Below are positions 9,888 to 20,330 of a stretch of 64,000 bases of DNA, piece after piece. The translations under genes were made by a program, and so were the position numbers. A model generated the notes under the pieces. It was not told the DNA's origin and did no database searches. It saw only the letters and a list, made by a program, of their open reading frames with translations. The stretch's first letter is position 1, and every line of letters begins with the position of its first letter. The stretch covers positions 62,001 to 126,000 of the forward strand of contig NZ_JACAQA010000019.1 in NCBI RefSeq assembly GCF_013385425.1, read 5' to 3'. Source of the DNA: Pseudomonas gingeri (GTDB taxonomy: Bacteria > Pseudomonadota > Gammaproteobacteria > Pseudomonadales > Pseudomonadaceae).

Positions 9888-10832
9888 ATGATCCATGACA
9901 CCTTCTGGTTGACCGTCAGTGACCACAGCCGCCTGTACGTCAATCGCTGGTTGCCGGACGGCCCACCGAAGGCCGTAATCCTGCTGTCCCACGGCATGGC
10001 CGAGCACAGCGGCCGCTATGAACGCCTGGCCGATGCCCTGTGCGACGTCGGCCATGGCGTGTACGCCTTCGATCAACGCGGCCACGGCAAGACCGCCGAA
10101 CACGGTATCCTCGGCCACTACGCCGACCAGGACGGTTGGTGCGCGGTGGTCAGTGACCTGGCCAGCCTCAACCAGCGCATCGGCGAACAGCACCCGGGGG
10201 TGCCGATCATCCTGCTCGGTCACAGCATGGGCAGCTACATCGCCCAGGCCTACCTGCTGCACCACAGCGCCAGCCTGCAGGGCGCGATCCTCAGCGGCTC
10301 GAACTTCCAGCCGGTGGCGCTGTACCGCGCAGCCAGCGCGATTGCCCGCTTCGAACGCTGGCGCCAGGGCCCCACCGGGCGCAGCGCGCTGATCGACTGG
10401 CTGTCGTTCGGCTCGTTCAACAAGGCCTTCAAGCCCAATCGCACGGCTTTCGACTGGCTGAGCCGTGACCCGGATGAAGTGGACAAATACGTCAACGACC
10501 CGCTATGCGGCTTCCGTTGCACCAACCAATTATGGATTGATCTGCTCGGCGGCCTGCAGCAGATCAGCAAGGCGAAAAACCTCGCGCAGATCGACCCGGG
10601 CCTGCCGCTGCTGGTGATCGGCGGCGAATGTGATCCGGTCAGCGAGGGCAAGCGTCTCAAGGATCTGGCCGACGCTTTGCGCGCCGCCGGTAGCCAGAAC
10701 CTGCAATTGAACGTCTACCCACAGGCACGGCATGAAGTGTTCAACGAGACCAACCGCGAGGAAGTCACCCGCGACCTGATCCAGTGGCTGGAGCAGGCCC
10801 TGGCCCATCGTCGACCGTCGCGCTCGGAATGA
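9888..10832 (+). CDS. Alpha/beta hydrolase, monoacylglycerol lipase-like
   Basis: A 314-residue serine hydrolase. The nucleophile elbow GHSMGS is near residue 109, the oxyanion region LLSHGMAEHSGRY near 31 and the terminal catalytic His in ARHEVFNE near 284, with the Asp probably in GGECDPVS near 250. The HGMAEHSGRY signature is typical of lysophospholipase/monoacylglycerol lipase-like proteins. Placement between fadD2 and phaJ1 suggests it frees fatty acids for this module. AAAGGAA precedes ATG 9888; an upstream in-frame extension to 9747 runs into the promoter region and is rejected. Confidence 0.85.
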   Translation: MIHDTFWLTVSDHSRLYVNRWLPDGPPKAVILLSHGMAEHSGRYERLADALCDVGHGVYAFDQRGHGKTAEHGILGHYADQDGWCAVVSDLASLNQRIGEQHPGVPIILLGHSMGSYIAQAYLLHHSASLQGAILSGSNFQPVALYRAASAIARFERWRQGPTGRSALIDWLSFGSFNKAFKPNRTAFDWLSRDPDEVDKYVNDPLCGFRCTNQLWIDLLGGLQQISKAKNLAQIDPGLPLLVIGGECDPVSEGKRLKDLADALRAAGSQNLQLNVYPQARHEVFNETNREEVTRDLIQWLEQALAHRRPSRSE

Positions 10833-10904
10833 TCGCCGGCTCAATCATCAACTTTGAAATCAATCCGTTGATTTCAGATAACACCCTTACAGGACCACCT
10901 TGCG

Positions 10905-11375
10905 ATGACCCAGGTTACCAACACGCCTTACGAAGCCCTTGAAGTCGGCCAGACCGCCAGCTACAGCAAGACCGTTGAAGAGCGCGATATCCAGTTGTTC
11001 GCCGCCATGTCCGGCGATCACAACCCGGTGCACCTGGACGCCGAGTTCGCCGCGGCGAGCATGTTCAAGGAGCGTATTGCCCACGGCATGTTCAGCGGTG
11101 CGCTGATCAGCGCCGCCGTGGCCTGCGAGCTGCCCGGGCCGGGCACCATCTACCTGGGCCAGCAGATGAGCTTCCAGAAGCCGGTGAAGATCGGCGACAC
11201 CCTGACCGTGCGCCTGGAGATCCTCGAGAAGCTGCCGAAATTCCGCGTGCGCATCGCCACCCGGGTGTTCAACCAGCGCGATGAGCTGGTGGTCGACGGT
11301 GAAGCCGAGATCCTCGCGCCACGCAAGCAACAGACCGTGACCCTGACCAGCCCGCCGCCGATCACCATTGGCTGA
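10905..11375 (+). CDS. phaJ1: (R)-specific enoyl-CoA hydratase, MaoC-like
   Basis: A 156-residue single hot-dog-fold hydratase. The hydratase 2 motif with catalytic Asp and His is seen as FAAMSGDHNPVHLD near residues 27-40, followed by the overhang FKERIAHGMFSGALISA. It converts trans-2-enoyl-CoA to (R)-3-hydroxyacyl-CoA, linking beta-oxidation to polyhydroxyalkanoate precursors. Length and sequence match, from memory, P. aeruginosa PhaJ1, whose gene also follows a hydrolase next to fadD2. It starts 72 nt after the hydrolase gene, so co-transcription is likely. Confidence 0.9.
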   Translation: MTQVTNTPYEALEVGQTASYSKTVEERDIQLFAAMSGDHNPVHLDAEFAAASMFKERIAHGMFSGALISAAVACELPGPGTIYLGQQMSFQKPVKIGDTLTVRLEILEKLPKFRVRIATRVFNQRDELVVDGEAEILAPRKQQTVTLTSPPPITIG

Positions 11376-11380
11376 TGCAT

Positions 11381-11411
11381 AAAAAAACGCCGGATCAACC
11401 GGCGTTTTTTT
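11381..11411. terminator. Bidirectional terminator
   Basis: A-run, 8-bp GC-rich stem (CGCCGG...CCGGCG) and T-run lie between the convergent phaJ1 and PA2169-family genes. Confidence 0.85.
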
Positions 11412-11426
11412 ATGGCAGCGTGAAAC

Positions 11427-11891
11427 TTAGCTGGCGCGAGCGATATTACGCAGCGCCTTCACCTGATCGTGATTGCGCAGCACACCCTGATACTGACGGT
11501 TCACCAGGTCGGTAAGGCCCACCAGATTGTGCTTGGCCAGTTTCACCAGCGCTTCGCTGTAGGCTTTCTTGGCGTGGTCTTCACCGCGCTCGGCTTCGTT
11601 GAGCACCGCTTCTTCACCCTTGCCGGTGAACAGCGCCTTCACGTCCACCCAACGACGGTGCAGGTCACCGGCAACACTGGTGGAAGTCTCCGGATCGCCG
11701 CCCAGTTTGCGCACCTCGGCTTGCAGCTGCATCGCCGAGTTCGCACACTCGTTGGACCGTTGCACGAACAACGCCTTCAGCTCGGGATGCTTGATATCCT
11801 CCGCACACGTCTGAAAACCTTTCTGACCATCTTTGCTGACTTCAATCAGATGGTTAAGAATCGATACGGCTTCTTTATTGATGTTGGTCAT
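11427..11891 (-). CDS. PA2169-family four-helix-bundle protein (DUF2383)
   Basis: A 154-residue, all-helical soluble protein: MTNINKEAVSILNHLIEVSKDGQKGF... with the central FVQRSNECANSAMQLQAEV. This is the ferritin-like DUF2383/PA2169 group common in Pseudomonas. Function is unproven; members are linked to stress conditions. It is monocistronic, and the 200-bp region upstream is AT-rich and holds its promoter. Confidence 0.85.
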   Translation of the reverse strand: MTNINKEAVSILNHLIEVSKDGQKGFQTCAEDIKHPELKALFVQRSNECANSAMQLQAEVRKLGGDPETSTSVAGDLHRRWVDVKALFTGKGEEAVLNEAERGEDHAKKAYSEALVKLAKHNLVGLTDLVNRQYQGVLRNHDQVKALRNIARAS

Positions 11892-12099
11892 GGCTCAATT
11901 CCTTCTGGTGGTGAAAGTTACAGGAACGGTTGCAGTCACCATGCCAAGCCTTGATCGATTATTTTTTACTTATATTTCATATACTTGAAAATAAGCCAAA
12001 GATCTGTATGGCGGTTATTTGCATGAACTGTCAATTGGCCTGCATGCAGAATGCCTGTATTTTTCAAGGCGCTTGAACAGCGCAAGACAAGGTTGCCCC

Positions 12100-12336
12100 A
12101 TGAATCCCGAGAAACTCGAACTGCTGGTTACCCGCGAAATGCCGTTCGGCAAATACAAGGGACGGATCATCGCCGACCTGCCCGGCCCCTACCTGAACTG
12201 GTTCGCCCGCGAGGGTTTCCCCCACGGTGAACTCGGCGGCCTGCTCGCCTTGATGCAGGAGATCGACCACAACGGCTTGTCCGACCTGCTCGACCCGCTA
12301 CGCGCCAAGCACGGCAAACCCAAACCCCGCCATTGA
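12100..12336 (+). CDS. DUF3820 (QSregVF_b) small protein
   Basis: A 78-residue protein with the core MPFGKYKGRIIADLPGPYLNWFAREGFP..GELGGLLALMQEI, the hallmark of DUF3820, named a putative quorum-sensing-regulated virulence factor in Pfam. Biochemical role unknown. ATG 12100 is chosen from the family start; the frame is open further upstream. It lies 26 nt before the aminotransferase gene and is probably transcribed with it. Confidence 0.82.
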   Translation: MNPEKLELLVTREMPFGKYKGRIIADLPGPYLNWFAREGFPHGELGGLLALMQEIDHNGLSDLLDPLRAKHGKPKPRH

Positions 12337-12362
12337 GCCCCGTTGTCGAGAGAAGCCGCGCC

Positions 12363-13547
12363 ATGCCAAGGAATGAAGAACACGCCCGCGATGAACACTT
12401 CTGGCAAAACGTGGCCGAGCGCTACGATGTAGAGCCCGGTCCGATCAACCTGGAAAACGGCTACTTCGGCCGCATGACCCGTAGTGTCGTGGAGGCCTAC
12501 AAAGGCCATATCGAGTTCATCAACCGCAGCAACTCGGTGTATGTGCGCCAGCGCTTCGAAACCATCGAAAGCCTGGAGATTCGCGCGCAGTTGGCCGACC
12601 TGCTGGGCAGCCATCACGAGGCCGTGGCCCTGACCCGCTGCGCCAGCGATGGCCTGCACGCGCTGATCCGCAACTACAACGCCCTGCGGCCCGGTGATCA
12701 GTTACTGGTCAGCGACCAGGAATACCCCAGCGTACTGGGTGCCATGCGCTGGCTGGCGCGCAACCGCGGCGTCGAGCTGATCGAGATCAGCCATCCCTTC
12801 CCGGTGAGCTTCGCCAGTCTGGTGAACACCTATCAGGAAACGTTCGAGCGTTATCCCCGACTGAAGCTGATGGCCCTGACCTACGTCACCCATCGCAGTG
12901 GACTGGTGATGCCGGTCCAGGCCATCGCTGCCGCCGCCCGCAAACATGGAGTGGATGTGATCCTCGACGGCGCCCATGCCCTGGGCCAGATCGATTTCAA
13001 CCTCGAAGCGCTGGGTATCCTGTTTGCCGGTTTCAACTTGCAGAAATGGATGGGGGCGCCGCTGAGCCTGGGCTTTCTTTATATCGATCCCAAGCGCCTG
13101 GCGGATATCGACCCGGACATGGGCGAGGAGCGCTATGCGCCCACCGATATCCGCTCCCGCGCCCCCTATGGCACGCCGAATATCCCAGCCTGGATGACCT
13201 TGCCCCTGGTCTTCGAGGAACATCGGGCACTGGGTGGCTCGGCGGCCAAGGGCGCACGACTCAATTACCTGCGGGATATCTGGGTGGGCGCGGCACGCGG
13301 GATGCCCGGTATCGAGGTGCTGACACCGGATGATCCGCGGCTGTATTGCGGTATCACCTCGCTGCGCTTTCGGCATGAGCCGGACCAGCAGCGGATGGTC
13401 GAGCGACTCCTGGCGGAGTACAACCTGTTTACCGTGGTCCGTGAAGGCACGGCACATGGCAATTGCATCCGGGTCACGCCGGGCCTGGCCAACTCGGCCG
13501 AGGACCTGAAGCTGTTGGCGCGGGCCTTGGGCGAACTAAGCGGTTGA
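12363..13547 (+). CDS. PLP-dependent class V aminotransferase-fold protein
   Basis: About 394 residues. The fold-type I class V pattern is clear: CASDGLHALI near residue 92, DGAHALGQID near 200 and the Schiff-base lysine in FNLQKWMGAP near 227. The closest named relatives are isopenicillin N epimerase-like and cysteine desulfurase-like enzymes, but the substrate is not evident. A TTG start overlapping the DUF3820 stop at 12333 is possible; ATG 12363 with GAGAGAAG upstream is preferred. Confidence 0.82.
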   Translation: MPRNEEHARDEHFWQNVAERYDVEPGPINLENGYFGRMTRSVVEAYKGHIEFINRSNSVYVRQRFETIESLEIRAQLADLLGSHHEAVALTRCASDGLHALIRNYNALRPGDQLLVSDQEYPSVLGAMRWLARNRGVELIEISHPFPVSFASLVNTYQETFERYPRLKLMALTYVTHRSGLVMPVQAIAAAARKHGVDVILDGAHALGQIDFNLEALGILFAGFNLQKWMGAPLSLGFLYIDPKRLADIDPDMGEERYAPTDIRSRAPYGTPNIPAWMTLPLVFEEHRALGGSAAKGARLNYLRDIWVGAARGMPGIEVLTPDDPRLYCGITSLRFRHEPDQQRMVERLLAEYNLFTVVREGTAHGNCIRVTPGLANSAEDLKLLARALGELSG

Positions 13548-13609
13548 ATGGCCCGCGAAGGGGCCGGCACAAACACCCAACCTTCGGACCGGAAAACTTT
13601 TCATCGGGC

Positions 13610-13641
13610 AAAAAAAAACGGTGCGCCGACCAAGCGCACCG
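13610..13641 (-). terminator. Terminator of the zwf-pgl-eda operon
   Basis: On the minus strand the stem CGGTGCGC/GCGCACCG with a 7-nt loop is followed by nine T. It lies about 40 nt past the eda stop. Confidence 0.85.
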
Positions 13642-13681
13642 TAAAGCCGTAGAACACACAACGAAACTCAGTAACGATGAA

Positions 13682-14347
13682 TCAGTCCAGCAGGGCCAGC
13701 GCCTCGGCGGTGCACTCCTGGATCCGCGCCCAGTCGCCGTTCTTGATCCACTCGGGATCGAGCATCCAGCTACCGCCCACGCACATCACGTTTTTCAACG
13801 CCATGTAGCTCTTGATATTGGCCGGGCCGACGCCGCCGGTCGGGCAGAACTTCACTTCGCCGAACGGACCGCCCAGGGCCTTGATCGCCGCCACGCCGCC
13901 GCTGACTTCCGCCGGGAACAGCTTGAAGCGACGATAACCCAGGCCGTAGCCCTCCATGATCCCCGAGGCATTGCTGATGCCGGGCAACAACGGAATCGGG
14001 CTGTCGACGCTGGCTTCCAGCAGGTCACGGGTAATGCCCGGGGTGACGATAAATTGCGAACCCGCCGCCTCCGCCGCCGCCAGCATCTGCCGATCGAGCA
14101 CGGTGCCGGCACCGGTCACCAGTTCCGGACGCTCTTCACGCAGGATCTGGATGGCCTTGAGACCGAACTGCGAGCGCAGGGTCACTTCCAGCGCGGTCAG
14201 GCCACCGGCGGCCAGGGCATCGGCCAACGGCAGGACATCCTGCTCACGGGCAATGGTGATCACCGGAAGAATCCGTGCACGGGTGCAGAGCTCATCGATC
14301 AGGGCGACCTTGTCTGCCATGGAGACGGTCGGGACATTTTTTGTCAT
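13682..14347 (-). CDS. eda: KDPG/KHG aldolase
   Basis: A 221-residue class I aldolase that splits 2-keto-3-deoxy-6-phosphogluconate into pyruvate and glyceraldehyde-3-phosphate, the last Entner-Doudoroff step. Seen motifs: ALEVTLRS near residue 55, GAGTVLD near 80 and the Schiff-base lysine in RRFKLFPAE near 140, then FCPTGGV. Third gene of zwf-pgl-eda. ATG 14347 has AAGGA about 9 nt upstream; ATG 14368, overlapping the pgl stop as ATGA, would add seven residues. Confidence 0.95.
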   Translation of the reverse strand: MTKNVPTVSMADKVALIDELCTRARILPVITIAREQDVLPLADALAAGGLTALEVTLRSQFGLKAIQILREERPELVTGAGTVLDRQMLAAAEAAGSQFIVTPGITRDLLEASVDSPIPLLPGISNASGIMEGYGLGYRRFKLFPAEVSGGVAAIKALGGPFGEVKFCPTGGVGPANIKSYMALKNVMCVGGSWMLDPEWIKNGDWARIQECTAEALALLD

Positions 14348-14364
14348 AGCAGCGGATCCTTGAC

Positions 14365-15064
14365 TCATGGGCACCAGTAAATATTCAGGGTAGGTTGCAA
14401 GAAAGCGCGAATCGGCATGGCCGCGAGGTCATCGCCGGCCAATGCGGCATTCAGGGTGGCCAGTTTCGACTGGCCGGAAATCGCCAGCACGGTGAAGGTC
14501 GCCGAAGCCAGCAAGGCCCGGCTCATGGTCAGGCGCTGGTGCGGCACGGTCGGCGCCAGCATCGGCCAGACCCGTCGGCTGCCATCCACTTGCAGGGCCG
14601 CCGCCAGGTTCGGGCTGCCAGGGAACAGCGAGGCGGTGTGACCGTCATCGCCCATGCCCAGGACCAGCACGTCGATAGCCGGCAGCTCTGCAAGCAATTG
14701 ATCGGCCTGTTCGGCCGCCGCCTCCAGATTTGCCGCGGCGCTGTACAAGCCGATAAACCGCGCCTTGGCCGCAGGGCCCTGGAGCAGATAGCGCTTGAGC
14801 AGGCCGGCGTTGCTGTCGGCGTGCTCCACCGGTACCCAGCGTTCGTCGGCGAGGCTGAGCACCACACGGGACCAGTCCAGGTCCTGTTTCACCAGGCTCT
14901 GGAAAAACGCCACCGGGCTGCGCCCGCCGGACACCACCAGGGTCGCCGCGCCGCGTGCGGCAATCGCCGCCCGCAGTTGCTCGGCCACGGCTTGCGCCTG
15001 GCCCTCGGCCAACAGCGCCGGGCTGCTGAATTCGTGCGCCTGCACGCCTTGGGGCAGTTTCAAT

Positions 15065-15078
<14 letters not shown>
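14365..15078 (-). CDS. pgl: 6-phosphogluconolactonase
   Basis: A 237-residue DevB/SOL-type lactonase that hydrolyses 6-phosphogluconolactone after Zwf. Family motifs: LVVSGGRSPVAFFQSL near residue 43, DERWVP near 78 and LGMGDDGHTASLFPGS near 136. ATG 15078 has GGGAGG 8 nt upstream; its 5' end overlaps the zwf stop by 14 nt, showing translational coupling in the operon. Confidence 0.95.
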
Positions 15079-16534
<1,456 letters not shown>

Positions 16535-16599
16535 GATGTTTGTTCTTTTATCAAGTTAAACGATAAATACCTTTTTTCGAGGCATCACTCAAGGAAAAA

Positions 16600-16618
16600 T
16601 GTAGTAATAACCACAACA
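16600..16618. promoter_or_regulatory. Candidate HexR operator, zwf-hexR region
   Basis: Half-sites TGTAGT (16600-16605) and ACAACA (16613-16618) are separated by 7 nt. On the minus strand this reads TTGT-N7-ACTA, one mismatch from the reported HexR consensus TTGT-N7/8-ACAA. It sits 66 nt before zwf and 134 nt before hexR. Confidence 0.6.
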
Positions 16619-16751
16619 TTTTATCAATATGATGATTCCGAGTGGTGGTCATCACACGCCATCAGTAGGATAGGCCACCGCCGGGAGCTGCCCAAGGGCA
16701 TTGTTCCGGGCCTTGCAGAACCCAAGTTGCCTCGAATCAAGGAATCACCAA

Positions 16752-17621
16752 ATGGACCGCGTGCGAAATTTACTGGAGCAGATCCAGAGCCGCCTCGAAG
16801 ACCTGAACAAGGCCGAGCGCAAAGTCGCCGAAGTCATCCTGCTCAACCCGCAGCAGGCGACCCGTTTCAGCATCGCCGCCCTCGCCCAGGCGGCTTCGGT
16901 CAGCGAGCCGACGGTCAACCGTTTCTGCCGTTCGTTCGGTGTCAGCGGTTACCCCGAACTCAAGCTGCAACTGGCCCAGAGCCTGGCCAGCGGCGCGGCC
17001 TATGTGAGCCGTGCGGTGGAGGCCGACGATAATCCCGAGGCCTACACGCAAAAGATCTTCGGCAGCGCCATCGCGTCCCTGGACAGCGCCTGCCAGGCCC
17101 TGGACCCGAACCTGATCAGCCGCGCCGTCGACCTGTTGATCCAGGCCCGGCAGATCCACTTCTTCGGCCTGGGCGCTTCGGCACCGGTGGCCCTGGATGC
17201 CCAGCACAAGTTCTTCCGCTTCAACCTGGCGGTCACCGCCCATGCCGATGTGCTGATGCAGCGGATGATCGCTTCAGTGGCCCACACCGGTGAGCTGTTC
17301 GTGATCATTTCCTATACCGGGCGTACCCGGGAACTGGTGGAAGTGGCGCGTATTGCCCGGGAGAACGGCGCGTCGGTGCTGGGCTTGACGGCGGCGGGTT
17401 CGCCGCTGGCCAAGGCCAGTACCCTGAGCCTGAATATTCCGCTGCCGGAAGACACCGACATCTACATGCCGATGACCTCGCGGATCATCCAGTTGACGGT
17501 GCTGGATGTGCTGGCCACCGGCATGACCCTGCGCCGTGGCGTGGATTTCCAGCCGCACCTGCGCAAGATCAAGGAAAGCCTCAACGCCAGCCGTTATCCG
17601 GTGGGTGACGAGTTCAACTGA
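16752..17621 (+). CDS. hexR: HexR, RpiR-family repressor of glucose genes
   Basis: A 289-residue regulator with an N-terminal HTH (residues 1-77, IAALAQAASVSEPTVNRFCRSFG as the recognition region) and a C-terminal SIS sugar-phosphate domain (about 125-265, with GLGASAP and ISYTGRT). In Pseudomonas HexR represses zwf, edd and gap and is released by KDPG. It is divergent from zwf. AAGGAA precedes ATG 16752. Confidence 0.95.
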   Translation: MDRVRNLLEQIQSRLEDLNKAERKVAEVILLNPQQATRFSIAALAQAASVSEPTVNRFCRSFGVSGYPELKLQLAQSLASGAAYVSRAVEADDNPEAYTQKIFGSAIASLDSACQALDPNLISRAVDLLIQARQIHFFGLGASAPVALDAQHKFFRFNLAVTAHADVLMQRMIASVAHTGELFVIISYTGRTRELVEVARIARENGASVLGLTAAGSPLAKASTLSLNIPLPEDTDIYMPMTSRIIQLTVLDVLATGMTLRRGVDFQPHLRKIKESLNASRYPVGDEFN

Positions 17622-17652
17622 GGCCCTGAGCAAGGTGAAACGCTGATATCGC

Positions 17653-17722
17653 CTTCGCGGGCAAGCTCCGCTCCCACAGGTGATTCGCGGTCAAACTGTG
17701 GGAGCGGAGCTTGCCCGCGAAG
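17653..17722. repeat. REP doublet (GTGGGAGCGGAGC subfamily)
   Basis: Inverted units CTTCGCGGGCAAGCTCCGCT... and ...AGCGGAGCTTGCCCGCGAAG flank a short spacer between hexR and the convergent mutarotase gene. Same subfamily as the element at 62721. Confidence 0.75.
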
Positions 17723-17741
17723 ACGTCATCCGCCACGCCGC

Positions 17742-18596
17742 CTAAACCGAAGCACGCGCCTGCAGGCTCAGATGCGCCCGCTCCCCGGGCGCCAGGCACA
17801 GGCTGTCGGTGCCGCCACTGGCGGCCTCGACACAGACAAACCCCATCACTTCATTCCAACTCACCCCCAGCAACGGCCGGTGCCCCGGATGCCAGACCAC
17901 GGTGTCGGCGCTGTCGCCGGTGTCGATGCACAACTCCCGCTGCCAGGCATGATCCTTGAGGTGCAGTTCACCGTCATGCTGGAACACCCGCTGGCAACCG
18001 CCATCGACCCGCAACTCGCCTTCCTGCCGGCAGGCCTGACGATTCAACTGGTCATACCCCTCGGCGCCGTCGAGCCCGGACAGCGCTATCTCACCAACAT
18101 CACCAATACGCCAATAGGCGTGCAGCGCATGGCTCAACTGGCACGGTTCACTGTCCTGATGCTCGGTGCTCAAGCGCAGGTCCATGCTTTCTCCCAGGCG
18201 CGCATGCAGGTCGACCTGCCAGTCGCAGAGCTGCAAACGCCAGTGCAGGCTGACGCCCTCCTCGTCGCTGCTGCTTTCCAGCAGTTTCCAGTCGATCAGC
18301 CTTGCCCAACCGTGGGACGGCCAGGCGTTTTCGCTCGGATGCCGCCCATACCAGGGCCAGCACACCGGCACCCCGCCGCGAATCGCCCCGACCTGTGGCC
18401 ATTTGGCCGCGCACCACAACCAGGGCTTCTGCCCCTGGGGCTGGAAGTGCAACAGTTGCGCGCCCTGGCGACTGAACACCGCCTGGCACAAGGGATGGTC
18501 GATCACCAGCACTTCACGCTGTTGAAAGCGCTCCCACTGGAACACCGGTTGCTCGCGCCGGGATTTGAAAAAGCGTTGTAGCGGTTGCTCATGCAT
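17742..18596 (-). CDS. D-hexose-6-phosphate mutarotase
   Basis: A 284-residue aldose-1-epimerase-like protein (YeaD group). Visible family features: GGVPVCWPWYGRHP near residue 74, a His in PSHGWARL near 94, LSHALHAYWRIGD near 155 and a glutamate in SWNEVMGFVCVEA near 250. It interconverts alpha and beta glucose-6-phosphate, feeding Zwf with the beta anomer. It lies between oprB and hexR, as in other Pseudomonas glucose clusters. Confidence 0.88.
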   Translation of the reverse strand: MHEQPLQRFFKSRREQPVFQWERFQQREVLVIDHPLCQAVFSRQGAQLLHFQPQGQKPWLWCAAKWPQVGAIRGGVPVCWPWYGRHPSENAWPSHGWARLIDWKLLESSSDEEGVSLHWRLQLCDWQVDLHARLGESMDLRLSTEHQDSEPCQLSHALHAYWRIGDVGEIALSGLDGAEGYDQLNRQACRQEGELRVDGGCQRVFQHDGELHLKDHAWQRELCIDTGDSADTVVWHPGHRPLLGVSWNEVMGFVCVEAASGGTDSLCLAPGERAHLSLQARASV

Positions 18597-18640
18597 GTGC
18601 CGCGAATCCTGAAATCACCAAACCATTTGCATCTATCCAC

Positions 18641-18742
18641 CTGTAGGAGCGAGCTTGCTCGCGATGAACGTCAACGATAACGCGGGGCAACTGGAGACAC
18701 GCGGTACCCTTGCATTCATCGCGAGCAAGCTCGCTCCTACAG
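18641..18742. repeat. REP doublet (GTAGGAGCGAGC subfamily)
   Basis: Inverted copies of GTAGGAGCGAGCTTGCTCGC at each end enclose a spacer beginning AACGTCAACGATAACGCG, which is also found in the elements at 49249 and (reversed) 56032. Confidence 0.75.
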
Positions 18743-18750
18743 TGTGCGGC

Positions 18751-18783
18751 AAAAAAAAGCGGACGGTCTGGTGGACCATCCGC
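18751..18783 (-). terminator. Terminator of oprB
   Basis: On the minus strand the stem GCGGATGGTC/GACCGTCCGC is followed by eight T, about 40 nt beyond the oprB stop. Confidence 0.85.
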
Positions 18784-18822
18784 AAGATGCGCACATAGAG
18801 AGAGAGCTTATCAGTCGAAGCC

Positions 18823-20169
18823 TTAGAAGACCGACTGAATTTTCAGGCCGGCAACCACAGCGTTGTCGACTTGATTCACACCACCCGGGTGGGTGACGTA
18901 TTGCAGGTTGGGACGTACGGTCAACCAGTTGGTGACGTGGAAGCCGTAGTTGATTTCGGTGTTGAACTCGGTGTCGCGCAGTGGCGAGTACAGCGGGTTG
19001 TTATAGTCGCTGACGTTATTGGCGGCGTTTTCCAACTCGGCGTTTTCCCTCACGTCCTGGTTGACATGGATACGGGCAAAACCGATCCCGACGTCATCCT
19101 TCGGACGCGCATCGAACGGCCCTTTGTACACGAACATCACCGACTGGTAGTTGTCGACGAGGTTGGTGGCCTTGTCGTGGAAGGTCGCGTTCGCCGCGAT
19201 ATTCAGACCGCGTGAAGCGTCGCCGTTGTGGCTGGTGAGTTGCTGCTGCGCCACGAACCAGTAACCGTGCTTGCTGTTGTGGATACGATAAGGCAGGCCG
19301 CTCGTTGCGGCGTCCCCACCATTGTTGTCCCGGAGCACGTCATTAGCCGGAGCCGCGCTTTTGTAGTAACCGACACGGTATTCGCCCGGCAGGTCGTTGA
19401 CCTTCGGCGACCAGACCAGTTCGACCGGCAGGACGGTGCCCTTGGTGCCGCTGCCGCTGAGCTTGAAGCCGTTACCGTGTTCCAACTGCGACGGGTTCTG
19501 GTTGTACGCACCGATTTGCGCATACAGCTCAGGCGTGATGTTGTACTTCACGCGAATAGCAGCCTGGGCGACGGGCCAGTTGTACCAGGTGTTGACATAG
19601 TTACCCACCTGGGAGCCACAGAACGACAGGTTCTGGAAGTCGCACGGGAAGGTGTTGAAGTCTTCGCCTTCACCGAAGTAACCGAGTTTCACATCCAGCT
19701 TGTTGTCGAACATCTGGTGCTGGATCCAGAACTGGGTCAGACGAACCATATGGCCGCGACCGTCGACTTCCTGGGAGGAGCTCAAGGTGCCGGCGCGTGG
19801 GTCGCCGATGCGATCATTGGAGATGTTCTCACCGTTACGGTTGGTGAGCTGGATCTTGGCCTGGGTGTTATCCCAGCCCCACAGCTTTTGCAGATCCAAC
19901 GCTACGCCCAGACCAAACTGGTCGGCGTAACGCGAGGTATGGTCGTTGTTGTAGCCGCCATGCAGGTTGCTACCGACCTCACCGACATAATCCATCTTGA
20001 TGTCGATACCTTCTTCGATCAACTTGGTGCGCTCTCCGCCCCAGTCACCGGTCATCCATTTGGAATTGCTGCTGAACGCATCGTCCGCCATGGCGTTAGC
20101 AGCCAGGACCAGTGTTGCCGCCGCCGACAATTGGCAGAACAGGCGGGCATTGGTGTTTTTCTTTTTCAT
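18823..20169 (-). CDS. oprB: Carbohydrate-selective outer-membrane porin OprB
   Basis: A 448-residue porin with a signal peptide (LSAAATLVLAANAMA) and the OprB family pattern: SKWMTGDWGGERTKLIEEGID near residue 36 and a C-terminal NLQYVTHPGGVNQVDNAVVAGLKIQSVF ending in Phe as outer-membrane barrels do. It lets glucose and related sugars through the outer membrane. It follows gtsD by 160 nt. Its leader carries an AATAACAATAA CA motif, suggesting Hfq/Crc catabolite control. Confidence 0.94.
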   Translation of the reverse strand: MKKKNTNARLFCQLSAAATLVLAANAMADDAFSSNSKWMTGDWGGERTKLIEEGIDIKMDYVGEVGSNLHGGYNNDHTSRYADQFGLGVALDLQKLWGWDNTQAKIQLTNRNGENISNDRIGDPRAGTLSSSQEVDGRGHMVRLTQFWIQHQMFDNKLDVKLGYFGEGEDFNTFPCDFQNLSFCGSQVGNYVNTWYNWPVAQAAIRVKYNITPELYAQIGAYNQNPSQLEHGNGFKLSGSGTKGTVLPVELVWSPKVNDLPGEYRVGYYKSAAPANDVLRDNNGGDAATSGLPYRIHNSKHGYWFVAQQQLTSHNGDASRGLNIAANATFHDKATNLVDNYQSVMFVYKGPFDARPKDDVGIGFARIHVNQDVRENAELENAANNVSDYNNPLYSPLRDTEFNTEINYGFHVTNWLTVRPNLQYVTHPGGVNQVDNAVVAGLKIQSVF

Positions 20170-20184
20170 CCCTACATCCTCGTC

Positions 20185-20195
20185 TTATTGTTATT
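20185..20195 (-). promoter_or_regulatory. Hfq/Crc-type CA motif upstream of oprB
   Basis: On the minus strand AATAACAATAA (AAN repeated) lies 16 nt before the oprB start and just ahead of its ribosome site. It fits the AAnAAnAA pattern bound by Hfq/Crc. Confidence 0.5.
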
Positions 20196-20330
20196 AACGG
20201 TTTTTATCGAACGTGGTTTACATCGTCTGTAATGCGTCAAATCTCTTTGGCAGACGCTTTTCCTGATACATCCCGGCCTCAGGTTTGAGGGCCGCTTCGC
20301 GACCCTCGGGAGCAAGCCCCTTCTTCACAG

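Noticed and set aside
20286..20308. Hairpin GAGGG...CCCTC between oprB and gtsD as a terminator
   Set aside because: Short stem without a T-run on either strand; possibly a degenerate repeat only.
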